Source of the DNA: an uncultured Clostridia bacterium
GTDB taxonomy: Bacteria > Bacillota > Clostridia > UMGS1810
Direction: 5' to 3'
Length of the DNA: 64,000 bases
Assembly (NCBI GenBank): GCA_934463165.1
Contig: CAKSJG010000009.1
Span: forward strand, 23,329-87,328
Both the position numbers and the translations under genes were made by a program. Shown in pieces: positions 41,664-51,536 of this stretch. Within the stretch, counting starts at the first letter, position 1; each line of letters opens with the position of its first letter. Under the pieces are notes generated by a model that searched no databases, was not told the DNA's origin, and was given only the letters and a program-made list of their open reading frames with translations.

Positions 41664-43322
41664 TTGATTAAATGTAAATTTGCTTTTTGTTCAAGTCTTG
41701 AAAAAGTGTTTTTTGATATGCCGAACACAGCCTTTGAAAGCGGAAAATCGGCCATGTTTAAAAATGAAATTTTTTCGTTTCAAATTGTCGGTAAGCTTTT
41801 TGACGGAGGCGGACTCAAAAAGAGCTTTAAAATTGAATGTGAGTCGGATATAAACGATTATATTAATATTTACGGTGTTGATTATGTTCCGTCAATGCTG
41901 CCGAGCCATTCATCCTGGGATTGCGACTGCCGGTATATTACGACAACCCCCGGTCTTTTTCCCGATCCGCTGAAAAGGCTTTGCGATAACGAATTTTATA
42001 TTACCGAGGGCAGGGTGAAAGCGCTTTGGATAAGCGTTGAACCGAACGGTAAAATTTCGGGTACGTACCCGATCGTGTTTAAAATATATTATGACGGCGA
42101 AGTTATTGACGAGCTTGTATATACGGTGGATATAAAAGACGCTCTTCTTCCGGATCTGAAGCTGATAAACACGGGGTGGTTTCACGGAGACTGCCTTGCC
42201 GCGCTTCATAACGTGGACGTCATGAGCGATGAATACTTTGAAATTGCCGAAAAATATATTAAGGTATACACAAAATTCGGCCACAATATGATTCTCACCC
42301 CCGTGTTCACTCCTCCTCTTGATACGGCAGTAGGAACCGAGCGCCCGACAAATCAGCTTGTTGATGTCACTTTGAAAAACGGAAAATATTCATTCGGCTT
42401 TAAAAACCTGAAACGATGGATTGAAATGTGTCTGCGCTGCGGAATAAAATATTTTGAGATATCGCATTTGTTTACACAGTGGGGAGCAACCTCCGCGCCT
42501 AAAGTTATGGCAACCGCGGACGGCGAATACAAAAGAATTTTCGGCTGGGAAACCGACGCGGCATCGGAAGAATACACAGAATTTTTAAATGCCTTTTTGC
42601 CGGAACTTAAAAAAGTATTCGATGAATACGGCTTGTTTGATAAATGTTGGTTTCATGTATCGGATGAACCTCATGCGGAGCATATTGAAAATTATAAGGC
42701 CGCAAGAAAAACTCTGAAAAAATATATTCCGGATGACCGTCTCATCGATGCCCTCGGAAATTATGAATATTATAAAGAAGGAATAATTACAAAGCCTATT
42801 CCGTCAACTTCGGTAATACAGACATTTACGGATAACGGCGTAAAGAATCTTTGGACATATTATTGCTGCGGTCAGGGCAATGGATATCTGTCAAACAGGT
42901 TTATGGCTATGCCGTCATACAGAAACAGAATTCTCGGTTATCAGCTTTATAAGAATGATATAGAGGGCTTTTTGCAGTGGGGATTCAATTTCTGGTTTAC
43001 TCAGCATTCTCTGCGTGTGGCAGACCCGTATAAAGAGACGGATGCCGACGGGGCATTTCAGTCGGGTGACGCGTTTATCGTATATCCCATGGATGATAAC
43101 GGAGAGGTTGTATGCTCGCTCAGGCTTTATGTATTCAATGAATCAATGCAGGATTTAAGGGCTATGCAGCTTTTGGAAAGCCTTACGGACAGAGAGACGG
43201 TTATGTCGCTTCTTTGTCGGATACGCGGATTTGACACATACCCCGGATGCGCGGATTATATTTTAGACTTAAGAAGCAAAATCAATGATATGATTTTTGA
43301 AAAACTGAATTTGAATAATTAA
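41664..43322 (+). CDS. DUF4091 domain protein, probable cytoplasmic glycosidase-like enzyme
   Basis: The 552-residue protein has an N-terminal beta-rich region (about 1-150) and a barrel-like DUF4091 region with GWFHGDCLA near 170, CWFHVSDEPHAEHIENY near 330 (candidate acidic residues in SDEPH), and WGFNFWF near 435. DUF4091 proteins are treated as uncharacterised glycoside-hydrolase relatives. A TTG start at 41664 is favoured because MIKCKFAF...LEKVF matches the family's N-terminus and AAGGATG lies upstream. No signal peptide is seen. It is likely the last gene of the glycyl radical operon. Confidence 0.75.
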   Translation: MIKCKFAFCSSLEKVFFDMPNTAFESGKSAMFKNEIFSFQIVGKLFDGGGLKKSFKIECESDINDYINIYGVDYVPSMLPSHSSWDCDCRYITTTPGLFPDPLKRLCDNEFYITEGRVKALWISVEPNGKISGTYPIVFKIYYDGEVIDELVYTVDIKDALLPDLKLINTGWFHGDCLAALHNVDVMSDEYFEIAEKYIKVYTKFGHNMILTPVFTPPLDTAVGTERPTNQLVDVTLKNGKYSFGFKNLKRWIEMCLRCGIKYFEISHLFTQWGATSAPKVMATADGEYKRIFGWETDAASEEYTEFLNAFLPELKKVFDEYGLFDKCWFHVSDEPHAEHIENYKAARKTLKKYIPDDRLIDALGNYEYYKEGIITKPIPSTSVIQTFTDNGVKNLWTYYCCGQGNGYLSNRFMAMPSYRNRILGYQLYKNDIEGFLQWGFNFWFTQHSLRVADPYKETDADGAFQSGDAFIVYPMDDNGEVVCSLRLYVFNESMQDLRAMQLLESLTDRETVMSLLCRIRGFDTYPGCADYILDLRSKINDMIFEKLNLNN

Positions 43323-43408
43323 AACTCATAAAAACAAAGGTCATGGTCTGTGACATTAAAAATATTATCAGTAAAGAAAAGACCTTCGGTAAATAATATT
43401 TGTAAGAA

Positions 43409-43432
43409 ATATGTGGAAAAACTTCCATATAT
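43409..43432 (+). terminator. Hairpin between the DUF4091 gene and the secreted module proteins
   Basis: ATATGTGGAA pairs with TTCCATATAT with one G-T wobble around AAAC. There is no strong T-run, so it is at best a weak terminator or an mRNA-end stabiliser. Confidence 0.35.
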
Positions 43433-43471
43433 TTAAAAATAAAATTTATTTTGAAAGGAAGGATTTTTATC

Positions 43472-45490
43472 ATGAAAAAAAGAAATGTATTGGTGTGTAC
43501 GATTATGACTGTCGCAATGCTGCTTCAGTCGTTCGTATGTGTAACCGCTTTTGCGGCAGACGAACCCGCACCGCTTGCGCTGTGGGATATGAGCGAGATA
43601 GGTAAAGACGGCTACAGCGGCACGGAGGCTATCGGCAGCTGGGGAACGAATCAGACTCACAGCTTTTCGGACGGAAAGCTCGTATATGCAAGTGAGCTCG
43701 GCGGTACGCACAAAATAGCATTTACAACAAGCAAGTCAATCAATGAGGCTATATACACTGTTAAAGTTCCCGTGAAGATAAGCGGAGCAGTCGAAGCTGT
43801 GAAATTTTGTTCATATTACAGCGGTTATGAGTTAGATAACTGTTCTATCAGAGAAAATGGCAGCTTATGGAGACGAAATACAGGCGACGGAAGCGATGCA
43901 TGGATAGGAAATGGTATTATTTCAGCTGATAAAGATTATGAAGTTGGTATCGTATTTGATAATACTGCCGCCACATCAAAGGTTTTGATATATATTAACG
44001 GTAAACTTTATGCAAACTATTCGGAAGCAACCGGCGTAAATTTTAGTGTTTTTAACGGTTTAAGACTTTTGGTAATACCGAAGAGCGGAAGCACGCTTTA
44101 TGTGAATAATGTTGAACTCTATAAAGGTAACTATTATCAGTCACTCAGCATAACCGCTCCGACGGATCATCCCTCATATGTCAACAGACCGTACAGCGGC
44201 AGCACAAGCGTAACGTTTACATCCGGCGATGCAGATGAAAATGCAGTCTGGAGTCTTGATAAAGATTATGAAGGCGTGAGCATAGATTCAAAAACAGGTG
44301 TGCTCACGGTAACCGACAGTGCAAAGCTCGGCAGGATAAAAGTTATTTTATCATCTCCTTTGGCATCTAAGACAGCTGAATATTCATACAGAATTGCAGA
44401 GGCGGATATGAATCCGATAGCTGCATGGTATATGAGCGAGATAGGTAAAGACGGCTACAGCGGCACGGAGACTGTCGGCAGCTGGGGAACGAATCAGACA
44501 CACAGCTTTTCAGACGGAAAGCTCGTGTACGCAAGCGAACTCGGCGGTACGCAAAAAATAGCATTTACAACAAGCAAAACAGTAAATGAAAATATATACA
44601 CAATAAAAGTTCCCGTGAAAATAAGCGGAGCGCTTGAAAAAGTACAGTTTTGTTCATATTACAGCGGATATGATTTGGAGAATTGCTCAATTCGCGATAA
44701 CGGAAGATTGTACAGAAGAAATACAGGAGACGGTACAGACGGATGGATAGCTAATGACGTTTTTGAAGCCGAAAAAGATTATGATATCGGTATAGTATTG
44801 GACAATACAAATGAAACATCAAAAATTTCGGTATATGTAAACGGTAAATATTATGCAACTTATTCGGAAGCAGAAGGTGTAAACTTCAGTAATTTTAACA
44901 GCTTCAGACTTCTTGTAACACCGAAGAGCGGAAGCACGCTTTATGTCGGCGATGTTGAGATATACGGCGGTAATGTATGCGAGCCTTTGGCAATGAATGT
45001 TAATAAGCTGGCAGAGTCCGAGGTTATGAATGCCATAGACGCATATAAGGCTAAAAACCTCATAACTCTCCCGGAAGCTTACGATTCAATCGGTGCAGAG
45101 AAAAAGTCGTCAATTGCACAGGGACTTAAATCCAAAACATGGGCAACGGATGATGAAATAGTTACATATATAACATGTGCAATTTCCGAAAACGAACTCG
45201 TTCCCGTATCGGATGTTACGGAAAAAGGCATCTTAAAATCTGCAGTGTTTGCAATAAATAAGGATGACATAACGCTTACCGCTGCGTCTGCAATATTTGC
45301 AAGCTATGATGCTGACGGTACACTTATCGGCGTATCGGTAAAAGAACTTACAAACACATCCTTTGCAAGATACGGCAAAATCAGCGTATCGGATATCGGT
45401 CTTGACGTTACGGACGCTGCAATAGTAAAATACATGCTTTGGGCAGGCATCGATACTCAGACACCGCTTGCGGCATCAACGGTTAAATAA
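43472..45490 (+). CDS. Secreted protein with two copies of the WDMSEIGKDGYSG module
   Basis: The 672-residue product starts with a signal peptide (MKKRNVLVCTIMTVAMLLQS...). Two modules of about 190 residues (about 34-222 and 317-503) each open with a W/Y-D/Y-MSEIGKDGYSGTE motif and close with a KSGSTLYV-type strand; they resemble lectin-like beta-sandwiches. A bacterial Ig-like region lies between them (about 228-312, VTFTSGDADENAVWSL). The C-terminal region (about 575-672) is a small beta domain (AVFAINKDDITLTAASAIFA...) also seen in the 1130-residue protein at 1366. AAGGAAGG precedes the ATG; I reject a TTG seven codons upstream. There is no SLH or sorting signal. It may be secreted to the wall with its neighbours. 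Confidence 0.8.
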   Translation: MKKRNVLVCTIMTVAMLLQSFVCVTAFAADEPAPLALWDMSEIGKDGYSGTEAIGSWGTNQTHSFSDGKLVYASELGGTHKIAFTTSKSINEAIYTVKVPVKISGAVEAVKFCSYYSGYELDNCSIRENGSLWRRNTGDGSDAWIGNGIISADKDYEVGIVFDNTAATSKVLIYINGKLYANYSEATGVNFSVFNGLRLLVIPKSGSTLYVNNVELYKGNYYQSLSITAPTDHPSYVNRPYSGSTSVTFTSGDADENAVWSLDKDYEGVSIDSKTGVLTVTDSAKLGRIKVILSSPLASKTAEYSYRIAEADMNPIAAWYMSEIGKDGYSGTETVGSWGTNQTHSFSDGKLVYASELGGTQKIAFTTSKTVNENIYTIKVPVKISGALEKVQFCSYYSGYDLENCSIRDNGRLYRRNTGDGTDGWIANDVFEAEKDYDIGIVLDNTNETSKISVYVNGKYYATYSEAEGVNFSNFNSFRLLVTPKSGSTLYVGDVEIYGGNVCEPLAMNVNKLAESEVMNAIDAYKAKNLITLPEAYDSIGAEKKSSIAQGLKSKTWATDDEIVTYITCAISENELVPVSDVTEKGILKSAVFAINKDDITLTAASAIFASYDADGTLIGVSVKELTNTSFARYGKISVSDIGLDVTDAAIVKYMLWAGIDTQTPLAASTVK

Positions 45491-45508
45491 TATAACTGTA
45501 TATTAAAC

Positions 45509-45540
45509 ATCGGGTGACGGAGCTTAGCACGTCGCCCGAT
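45509..45540 (+). promoter_or_regulatory. Intercistronic hairpin
   Basis: ATCGGGTGAC and GTCGCCCGAT pair with one wobble around 12 bases. No T-run follows, so it may protect the end of the upstream message or modulate expression between the two secreted-protein genes. Confidence 0.4.
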
Positions 45541-45566
45541 ACGGATTTAAAAAAGGAAGGGTTGTC

Positions 45567-47630
45567 ATGAAAAAAAGATTAGGTATTATATTGGCAGTGG
45601 TATTGCTGTTTCAGTCATTTGCATGCGTGACATTTGCCGATGACGGTGAATATGCTCCCTTGGCTTTGTGGGATATGAGCGAAATAGGTAAAGACGGCTA
45701 CAGCGGCACGGAGACTGTCGGCAGCTGGGGAACTGCTCAGACTCACAGCTTTTCAGGCGGAAAGCTCATATATGCAAGTGAGCTCGGCGGTAACCACAAA
45801 ATTGCGTTTACAACCGGCAAATCAATAACGGAAGATGTTTACACGGTTAAAGTCCCCGTCAGATTAAGCGGAGCGCTTGAAACGGTTAAATTTTACACAC
45901 AGGTAGGCGATTATGAGGTTAATCACTGCATCATGTATGACGCGGGAACTCTGTATAACCTCAAAGGCTGGGTTGCAAGCGGAGTTTTTGCGGTCGATAA
46001 GGACTATGAATTCGGTCTTGTATTTGAAAATCCGGCAGATACAAACGAAAGATCGCAGATTACCGTGTATCTGAACGGTAAAAATATGGGCACGTTTACA
46101 TCAAATTCAAATTTCAGAACCTTTAGCAATTTAAGACTTTTGGTAACCCCGAAGAGCGGAAGCACACTTTATGTCGGCAATATTGAGCTTTGCCGCGGCA
46201 ATATATATGATACAATGGATATTTCAGCCTCCGCGTCAAATGTATTTATTCCGCCGTCGGGCAAGGCATCGAAGATAAGCTTTTCATCTGCCGATGCAAC
46301 GGAATCTGCAGTATGGTCGCTGACATCGGACCGCAGCGGAGTTACGATTGATAAAAACAGCGGTGAACTCACGGTAACCGGTGACGCCAATCCCGGAACG
46401 GTTGAAGTTAAGGTGAGTGATTCCGCATCCGGAAAAGCCCCGGGTAAAATGTCGGTTGAGCTCAGCAGGATTTATTATGATTTTGAAAGTGGAATTACAT
46501 CATCCGACGGCTCGGTTTCCGACAGCTGGTTTGCCGGTACGGTTTTAGAAGAAAACGGAAATCACTATATTCATCCCGCAGGTAAGTTTGACGAAAGTCA
46601 TAATTGGGTTGACGGTGATCCGAACGTAAGATACCGTTTCCCCGACGGTGCATACGGCAGAATAGTTATAGAAGCAAAAATCCGTTCAAATCCGAATAAC
46701 GAATATTCTTCAAACTATTCGGCGGTGTGCGGAACAAACGGTTCAAACTGGGTGGGCTACATTCAGCACAGAACAGATTCATGGATAGACATAAAGGCTG
46801 TGTATGATACAGTAAATAAAACACGTACGTTTTTAGTCGGCGGCGAGCTTATCGGAAATGCCGAAGAGGCACTCTCGGCATGGAAAGACGGCGAAGTTCT
46901 TAAGTATTTCTATTCCGAATGGGATCTTGACGATGTAAGAATTTATACCGCAGATACACAAGCGCCGTCGGTATTCGGTGTGAAAATCATTTCCGCCGAC
47001 GGAGTAAAGGTAAAAGCCGATTATGAATATTTCTCGGTTTCGGGTCTGGAGGAGATGTGTTCGGAGTATGCCTGGTATGTATCGGATACAGCGGACGCAC
47101 CCGAATCGGAAAGACGCCCGATTGAGAACGCTTTTGATGCGCAGTATTCCGTTTCCGCGGAGTACGCCGGCAAATATCTTTGGGTAAGAGTTACATCGGC
47201 GAGCGGCTCAAGCCTTACAGGTATACCGGTATGGAGCGATGCATATGAGGTTAAACCTGTTACGGCAACTGAGAAAATCACCGTAAACGGCATCGACGTT
47301 TCAAGAGACGGTGCGTCGCTTGCTGCAGGCAAAAACGTTTTGAATTACGAAATAACGATAACAAATTTTGAAAATAAACCCGTTACGCTCATGCTTTTGG
47401 GAGCTGCCAAAAATGACGGAGTACTCATATCGTCCGATGTTGATGTTGTGACGGTTAATCCGTCGGAGAGCGTAACGCTTAAGGCAAATATAGATGCGGA
47501 CATAAGCATTCCCGAGGGTGCGTCCGATGAAGAGATAAACGCAGCGAAGGAAAAAGTCAATGCAAAATTTTATCTGTGGAAGGCTTCATGCGCACCGTAT
47601 GACGGTTATGAAACGCTTGTGATAAATTAA
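45567..47630 (+). CDS. Secreted protein with one WDMSEIGKDGYSG module and Ig-like region
   Basis: The 687-residue protein has a signal peptide (MKKRLGIILAVVLLFQSFACVTFA). Residues about 31-213 carry one module; its DNA shares an exact 84-base run with the next gene (45806-45889 equals 47951-48034). An Ig-like region follows (about 215-300, ISFSSADATESAVWSLTSD). Next come a second beta-sandwich (about 305-465, YYDFESGITSSDG...DLDDVRIYTAD) and a C-terminal domain that includes EKITVNGIDVSRDGASL. No catalytic motif or anchor is seen. AAGGAAGG precedes the start. Confidence 0.8.
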   Translation: MKKRLGIILAVVLLFQSFACVTFADDGEYAPLALWDMSEIGKDGYSGTETVGSWGTAQTHSFSGGKLIYASELGGNHKIAFTTGKSITEDVYTVKVPVRLSGALETVKFYTQVGDYEVNHCIMYDAGTLYNLKGWVASGVFAVDKDYEFGLVFENPADTNERSQITVYLNGKNMGTFTSNSNFRTFSNLRLLVTPKSGSTLYVGNIELCRGNIYDTMDISASASNVFIPPSGKASKISFSSADATESAVWSLTSDRSGVTIDKNSGELTVTGDANPGTVEVKVSDSASGKAPGKMSVELSRIYYDFESGITSSDGSVSDSWFAGTVLEENGNHYIHPAGKFDESHNWVDGDPNVRYRFPDGAYGRIVIEAKIRSNPNNEYSSNYSAVCGTNGSNWVGYIQHRTDSWIDIKAVYDTVNKTRTFLVGGELIGNAEEALSAWKDGEVLKYFYSEWDLDDVRIYTADTQAPSVFGVKIISADGVKVKADYEYFSVSGLEEMCSEYAWYVSDTADAPESERRPIENAFDAQYSVSAEYAGKYLWVRVTSASGSSLTGIPVWSDAYEVKPVTATEKITVNGIDVSRDGASLAAGKNVLNYEITITNFENKPVTLMLLGAAKNDGVLISSDVDVVTVNPSESVTLKANIDADISIPEGASDEEINAAKEKVNAKFYLWKASCAPYDGYETLVIN

Positions 47631-47672
47631 TGTGTTAAATATTCAGCTGTTCGGATAACAAGGAGGATAATA

Positions 47673-50600
47673 ATGCCAAAAAAAATAATTGCAATTATAC
47701 TTACGTTTATAATGGCATCACTGAATTTTACAAATGTTTTTGCTTCGGATGAGAATAATGTCTGCAGTGTTATCTCGGCTGAAGATAAAGATACATCCGA
47801 CGCTCTTGCTTTTTGGGATATGGGTCTTATCGGCAGCGGAGACTACAGCGGCACGGAACTTGTCAGCAGCTGGGGAACAGCGCAGACACACGGCTTTGCC
47901 GGCGGCAGACTCATATATTCAAGTGATCTCGGCGGTAACCACAAAATTGTGTTTACAACCGGCAAATCAATAACGGAAGATGTTTACACGGTTAAAGTCC
48001 CCGTCAGATTAAGCGGAGCGCTTGAAACGGTTAAGTTTTACACACAGGTCGGTGATTATGAGGTTAATCACTGCATTATGTATGACTCCGGAACACTGTA
48101 TAACCTCAAAGGCTGGGTAGCCGGCGGAGTTTTTTCTGTAGATAATGACTATGAGTTTTCTCTTGTATTTGAAAACCCCGAGGATACAAACGAAAGATCA
48201 CAGGTTACCGTGTATCTTAACGGCAAAAACATGGGCACGTTTACATCGAATGCCAATTTCAGAACCTTCGGCAATTTAAGACTTTTGGTAACACCGAAGA
48301 GCGGAAGCACGCTCAGTATAGGAAACATCGGGATTTATTCGGGCAACGCCGCACAGATTTCGCAGGATGTGAGCCTTTCCGTAAAGGACAATAAGCTTTG
48401 CCTGAATGCTCTTCCCGAAACACAATACGACATAAAGCTTCTGAACCCGAAGGCAACAGAGGGGACAAAGGCTTTTTCATCCGCATATACATTTGAAGAG
48501 CTTGCAGCCGCATCCGATGATGAAAAGCAGGATATGACTGCAGGTGATGTCAGCGTAACTACTGATTCCGACGGCGCGGCAGACATAGATTTCAATTATA
48601 AATCTGCCGGAAAATATAACGTGTATGTTTTAAATTCCGACAAAAGTGCGGCAATAGCTTCGCATGCAATTTATGCAGGCGGTGAAGTTCTTCTCGGCGA
48701 TGTTGCCGAAAACTGTAGTGAGACCGAATTTGTTGATGTTATGAATAAGACCCTCGGGTTAGGCACAGCTGCAACTCAAAAAATAATCGATAATTACCGT
48801 GCGCTTTCGGACAAAGCTTTTCCCGAAAGCGCTGCAACGGAGGGGTACAGACAATTTTATGCTGCGGTGTTGCTTCAAGGTGCAATAGAAAGACAGGATT
48901 GCAGCAAAGATGCGTTGACGGAAATTCTGTCTGTACTCTCCGAACTCGGCACAGATACAACTCCTGCCGTGCTTATAAATGATATTACCGATACGGCGGC
49001 TGTTGCGAAAAGACTTGAAAAAGAAAGCTACACTACGGTTAGCGAATGCTGCACGGCGATTTTGAATTCGGTAATTCTTTGCGGTGTGGAAAGCTCGGCG
49101 AGCGCACTTGACGCCATGAAGTATCTTGAATACGCCGGATCCGACCGCTATGACGGCTCAGATTTTGAAAAAAAATATCTGCTTGCAGGCAGTGTTTCGG
49201 GCAAATCCTTTGAAAGCATTGACGAATTGAGAGAAAGCATAGATTTATCGGAGGCAGTTCCGGATGATGATGACGATACGGAAAACGAAATTATAGTTTC
49301 CGACAGAGGATTGGACTTTGATTCCCTGAACTGGGATATCGACGAGATGAGAAAAGACGATTATCTCGGCTCTGAGGAGATACTTTCTCAGTATTGGGAT
49401 TCCGGAGCCAGCGGACCGAAAATCGGCTTTACCGATAACGGAGCAGTGTTTAAAACCACGGAGGATATGTCGGGAGAAAGCGTCGGCACAATGGGCGGCA
49501 ACTGCAAAATCCTTTACAGCAGCATGACAGACTATTTTAATGATGCAAGCGGTATATATACCATGAAAATACCGTTCAGGCTTGAAAGTGATGCTACGGA
49601 TTCCGGTTTGACCGTTTTCGGAGGGGGGTTGACATTCGGAGCGCGTATGGGTTCCGCTCCCGAAAACGATTTTCAAATAACCTGGAAGGGTGGAATCACA
49701 TGCCGAGGAACGTGGGTATATAACAACGGCGCCGTAAAAAAGGATACTGACTATACACTGTATTTTGTATATGACAACAGCGGCAGCACGACAAAAACCG
49801 GTATTTATTTAAATAATACGGACAAGCCGATCTATACTTTGACGGACGCTTCAAAAAAATCCGCTATGACGAGAATGGAAATAACCGTTGCAAAAACGGC
49901 GTCACCAATGAGCGTTATTCTTTCGGATGCAAAGCTCTGGCAGGGCGGAATAAACGAAGAACCGTTTAAGGGTACGTGGAGCTTTAACAAAAGCACACTT
50001 GATATGAAAGTTAATCCGAATGATGAATACAGAATCCGCGTACTTAAGCCAAAGAGCAATCACGGAATAAATGCATTTGCCGAAACCTTTACCGATGAGG
50101 AATACGAACAGATCATTTCCCGGATTCCCGATTCCAAAATATGCGGATTTGAAGAAAATGTCATTGCCGACGAAAACGGCAATATCAGCTATACTCTTCC
50201 GAATATAAATGCAGGTATTTATAAAATAGAGGCGGTATCAAACGGCGGCTGCGGCTCGCTTCAATTATATTTTTATAATAAGCTCGGAAGATTGCTTGAT
50301 CCCGATACCGTTGCCGAAAATCTTAAAAACGAAAACTTTCCGATGCTTTACGGTGTGCTTACCGGAAATGAAGAAAAGGGAAAAGAAATAAGAGAGCTGG
50401 CATTGACGCTTAAAGATGTCAAATCCGCGGCGCTTCTTGCCGGGGGAGATATGAATAAGCTTTATGCTTCAATACTTTACGGAAGTGTTATTGAAGCCGA
50501 TACGGCAGATAACGGTATCATAAACAAATTGACAGAAGCGCTTAAAAGCCTTAATATCAGTTCCAAAGGCGTTGAGCTTCTTGCAAAAAATAACGATTAC

Positions 50601-51536
50601 GCATCTGCGGCATCGGAAGCTGCAAAGAAGAAAGCCGAGACACTTTCGGACGCTGCCGAAAACCTGTTTGAATCAGCAGTTTTAAACGGAATTAAAAATG
50701 CCGTTTTAAATGCCGAAGCGGAGGAATTTTTAAGCGCGATAGGGAACAAGCGCTATGACAATGCAAATTCAGCCGAAAGAAAACAGCTTACGGAAGCGGT
50801 AATCAAAAAGAGCTATGATTCGGTTGCGGCGCTCAGCAGTGCGCTTGACAGTGTAAGAATAACCGACGATAAATCGGGCGGTTCAAAGGGCGGCAGTGCA
50901 GGCGGCGGAGGCGGAAATACAACAAAGCTTCCGGTTATACTTCCGTCCGGAGGAAACACGGGCGGCGACCCCGTCGGCGATACGGATCTTTATACGGATG
51001 TAGATAAGTCTCACTGGGCATACGAAGTAATAAAAAACATGAGCGAAAAAGAGATTATATCGGGTTATGACGGAATGTTTTACCCCGACAAAGAGGTTAC
51101 GCGTGCGGAATTTGTCAAGATGCTTTGCAAAACGTTTTCCGTTCCGGAGGGCGAAAACGAAGTTTTTGAGGATGTATGCCCCAAAAGCTGGTATGCACCG
51201 TTTATAAACGGCGCTGCACGGGCAGGGCTTGTTTACGGTAACGGCTTCGGCTTTTTGCCCGAAAGCTTTATCACAAGGCAGGATGCCGCGGTTATGCTTT
51301 TGAGATTTATGAATTATGCAAAATATGATATTAAATCGGATGCTGAACATAAGACCTACAGCGACAGTGAAAAAATCGCGGATTATGCGACGGATGCTGT
51401 GCAAAACCTCTCTGCTGCGGGAATTATAAACGGAAGAGCAAACGGTGAATTTGCTCCCGGAGAAAGCATGACACGTGCAGAGGCGGCAAAAATGCTTATG
51501 TTTGCAATGAACAGTCAGGAGGGCGGACAAAAATGA
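47673..51536 (+). CDS. SLH-anchored secreted protein with two module copies
   Basis: The 1287-residue protein has a signal peptide (MPKKIIAIILTFIMASLNF...). A close module lies at about 44-224 (FWDMGLIGSGDYSGTEL), and a diverged one at about 547-762 (NWDIDEMRKDDYLGSEE). Helical regions fill 225-540 and 790-1080. A Gly-rich linker (GGSKGGSAGGGGGN) leads to three SLH repeats at about 1106-1283 (YTDVDKSHWAYEVIKNM, FEDVCPKSWYAPFING, YSDSEKIADYATDAVQNL), which bind secondary wall polymers. It is thus surface-anchored. AAGGAGG precedes the start. The next gene overlaps its stop by four bases. Confidence 0.85.
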   Translation: MPKKIIAIILTFIMASLNFTNVFASDENNVCSVISAEDKDTSDALAFWDMGLIGSGDYSGTELVSSWGTAQTHGFAGGRLIYSSDLGGNHKIVFTTGKSITEDVYTVKVPVRLSGALETVKFYTQVGDYEVNHCIMYDSGTLYNLKGWVAGGVFSVDNDYEFSLVFENPEDTNERSQVTVYLNGKNMGTFTSNANFRTFGNLRLLVTPKSGSTLSIGNIGIYSGNAAQISQDVSLSVKDNKLCLNALPETQYDIKLLNPKATEGTKAFSSAYTFEELAAASDDEKQDMTAGDVSVTTDSDGAADIDFNYKSAGKYNVYVLNSDKSAAIASHAIYAGGEVLLGDVAENCSETEFVDVMNKTLGLGTAATQKIIDNYRALSDKAFPESAATEGYRQFYAAVLLQGAIERQDCSKDALTEILSVLSELGTDTTPAVLINDITDTAAVAKRLEKESYTTVSECCTAILNSVILCGVESSASALDAMKYLEYAGSDRYDGSDFEKKYLLAGSVSGKSFESIDELRESIDLSEAVPDDDDDTENEIIVSDRGLDFDSLNWDIDEMRKDDYLGSEEILSQYWDSGASGPKIGFTDNGAVFKTTEDMSGESVGTMGGNCKILYSSMTDYFNDASGIYTMKIPFRLESDATDSGLTVFGGGLTFGARMGSAPENDFQITWKGGITCRGTWVYNNGAVKKDTDYTLYFVYDNSGSTTKTGIYLNNTDKPIYTLTDASKKSAMTRMEITVAKTASPMSVILSDAKLWQGGINEEPFKGTWSFNKSTLDMKVNPNDEYRIRVLKPKSNHGINAFAETFTDEEYEQIISRIPDSKICGFEENVIADENGNISYTLPNINAGIYKIEAVSNGGCGSLQLYFYNKLGRLLDPDTVAENLKNENFPMLYGVLTGNEEKGKEIRELALTLKDVKSAALLAGGDMNKLYASILYGSVIEADTADNGIINKLTEALKSLNISSKGVELLAKNNDYASAASEAAKKKAETLSDAAENLFESAVLNGIKNAVLNAEAEEFLSAIGNKRYDNANSAERKQLTEAVIKKSYDSVAALSSALDSVRITDDKSGGSKGGSAGGGGGNTTKLPVILPSGGNTGGDPVGDTDLYTDVDKSHWAYEVIKNMSEKEIISGYDGMFYPDKEVTRAEFVKMLCKTFSVPEGENEVFEDVCPKSWYAPFINGAARAGLVYGNGFGFLPESFITRQDAAVMLLRFMNYAKYDIKSDAEHKTYSDSEKIADYATDAVQNLSAAGIINGRANGEFAPGESMTRAEAAKMLMFAMNSQEGGQK

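Noticed and set aside
43472..48345. Direct DNA repeats that might suggest a CRISPR array or insertion sequences
   Set aside because: The repeats are in frame within secreted-protein genes and reflect duplicated protein modules; spacing and length do not fit CRISPR, and no such array exists elsewhere in the window.
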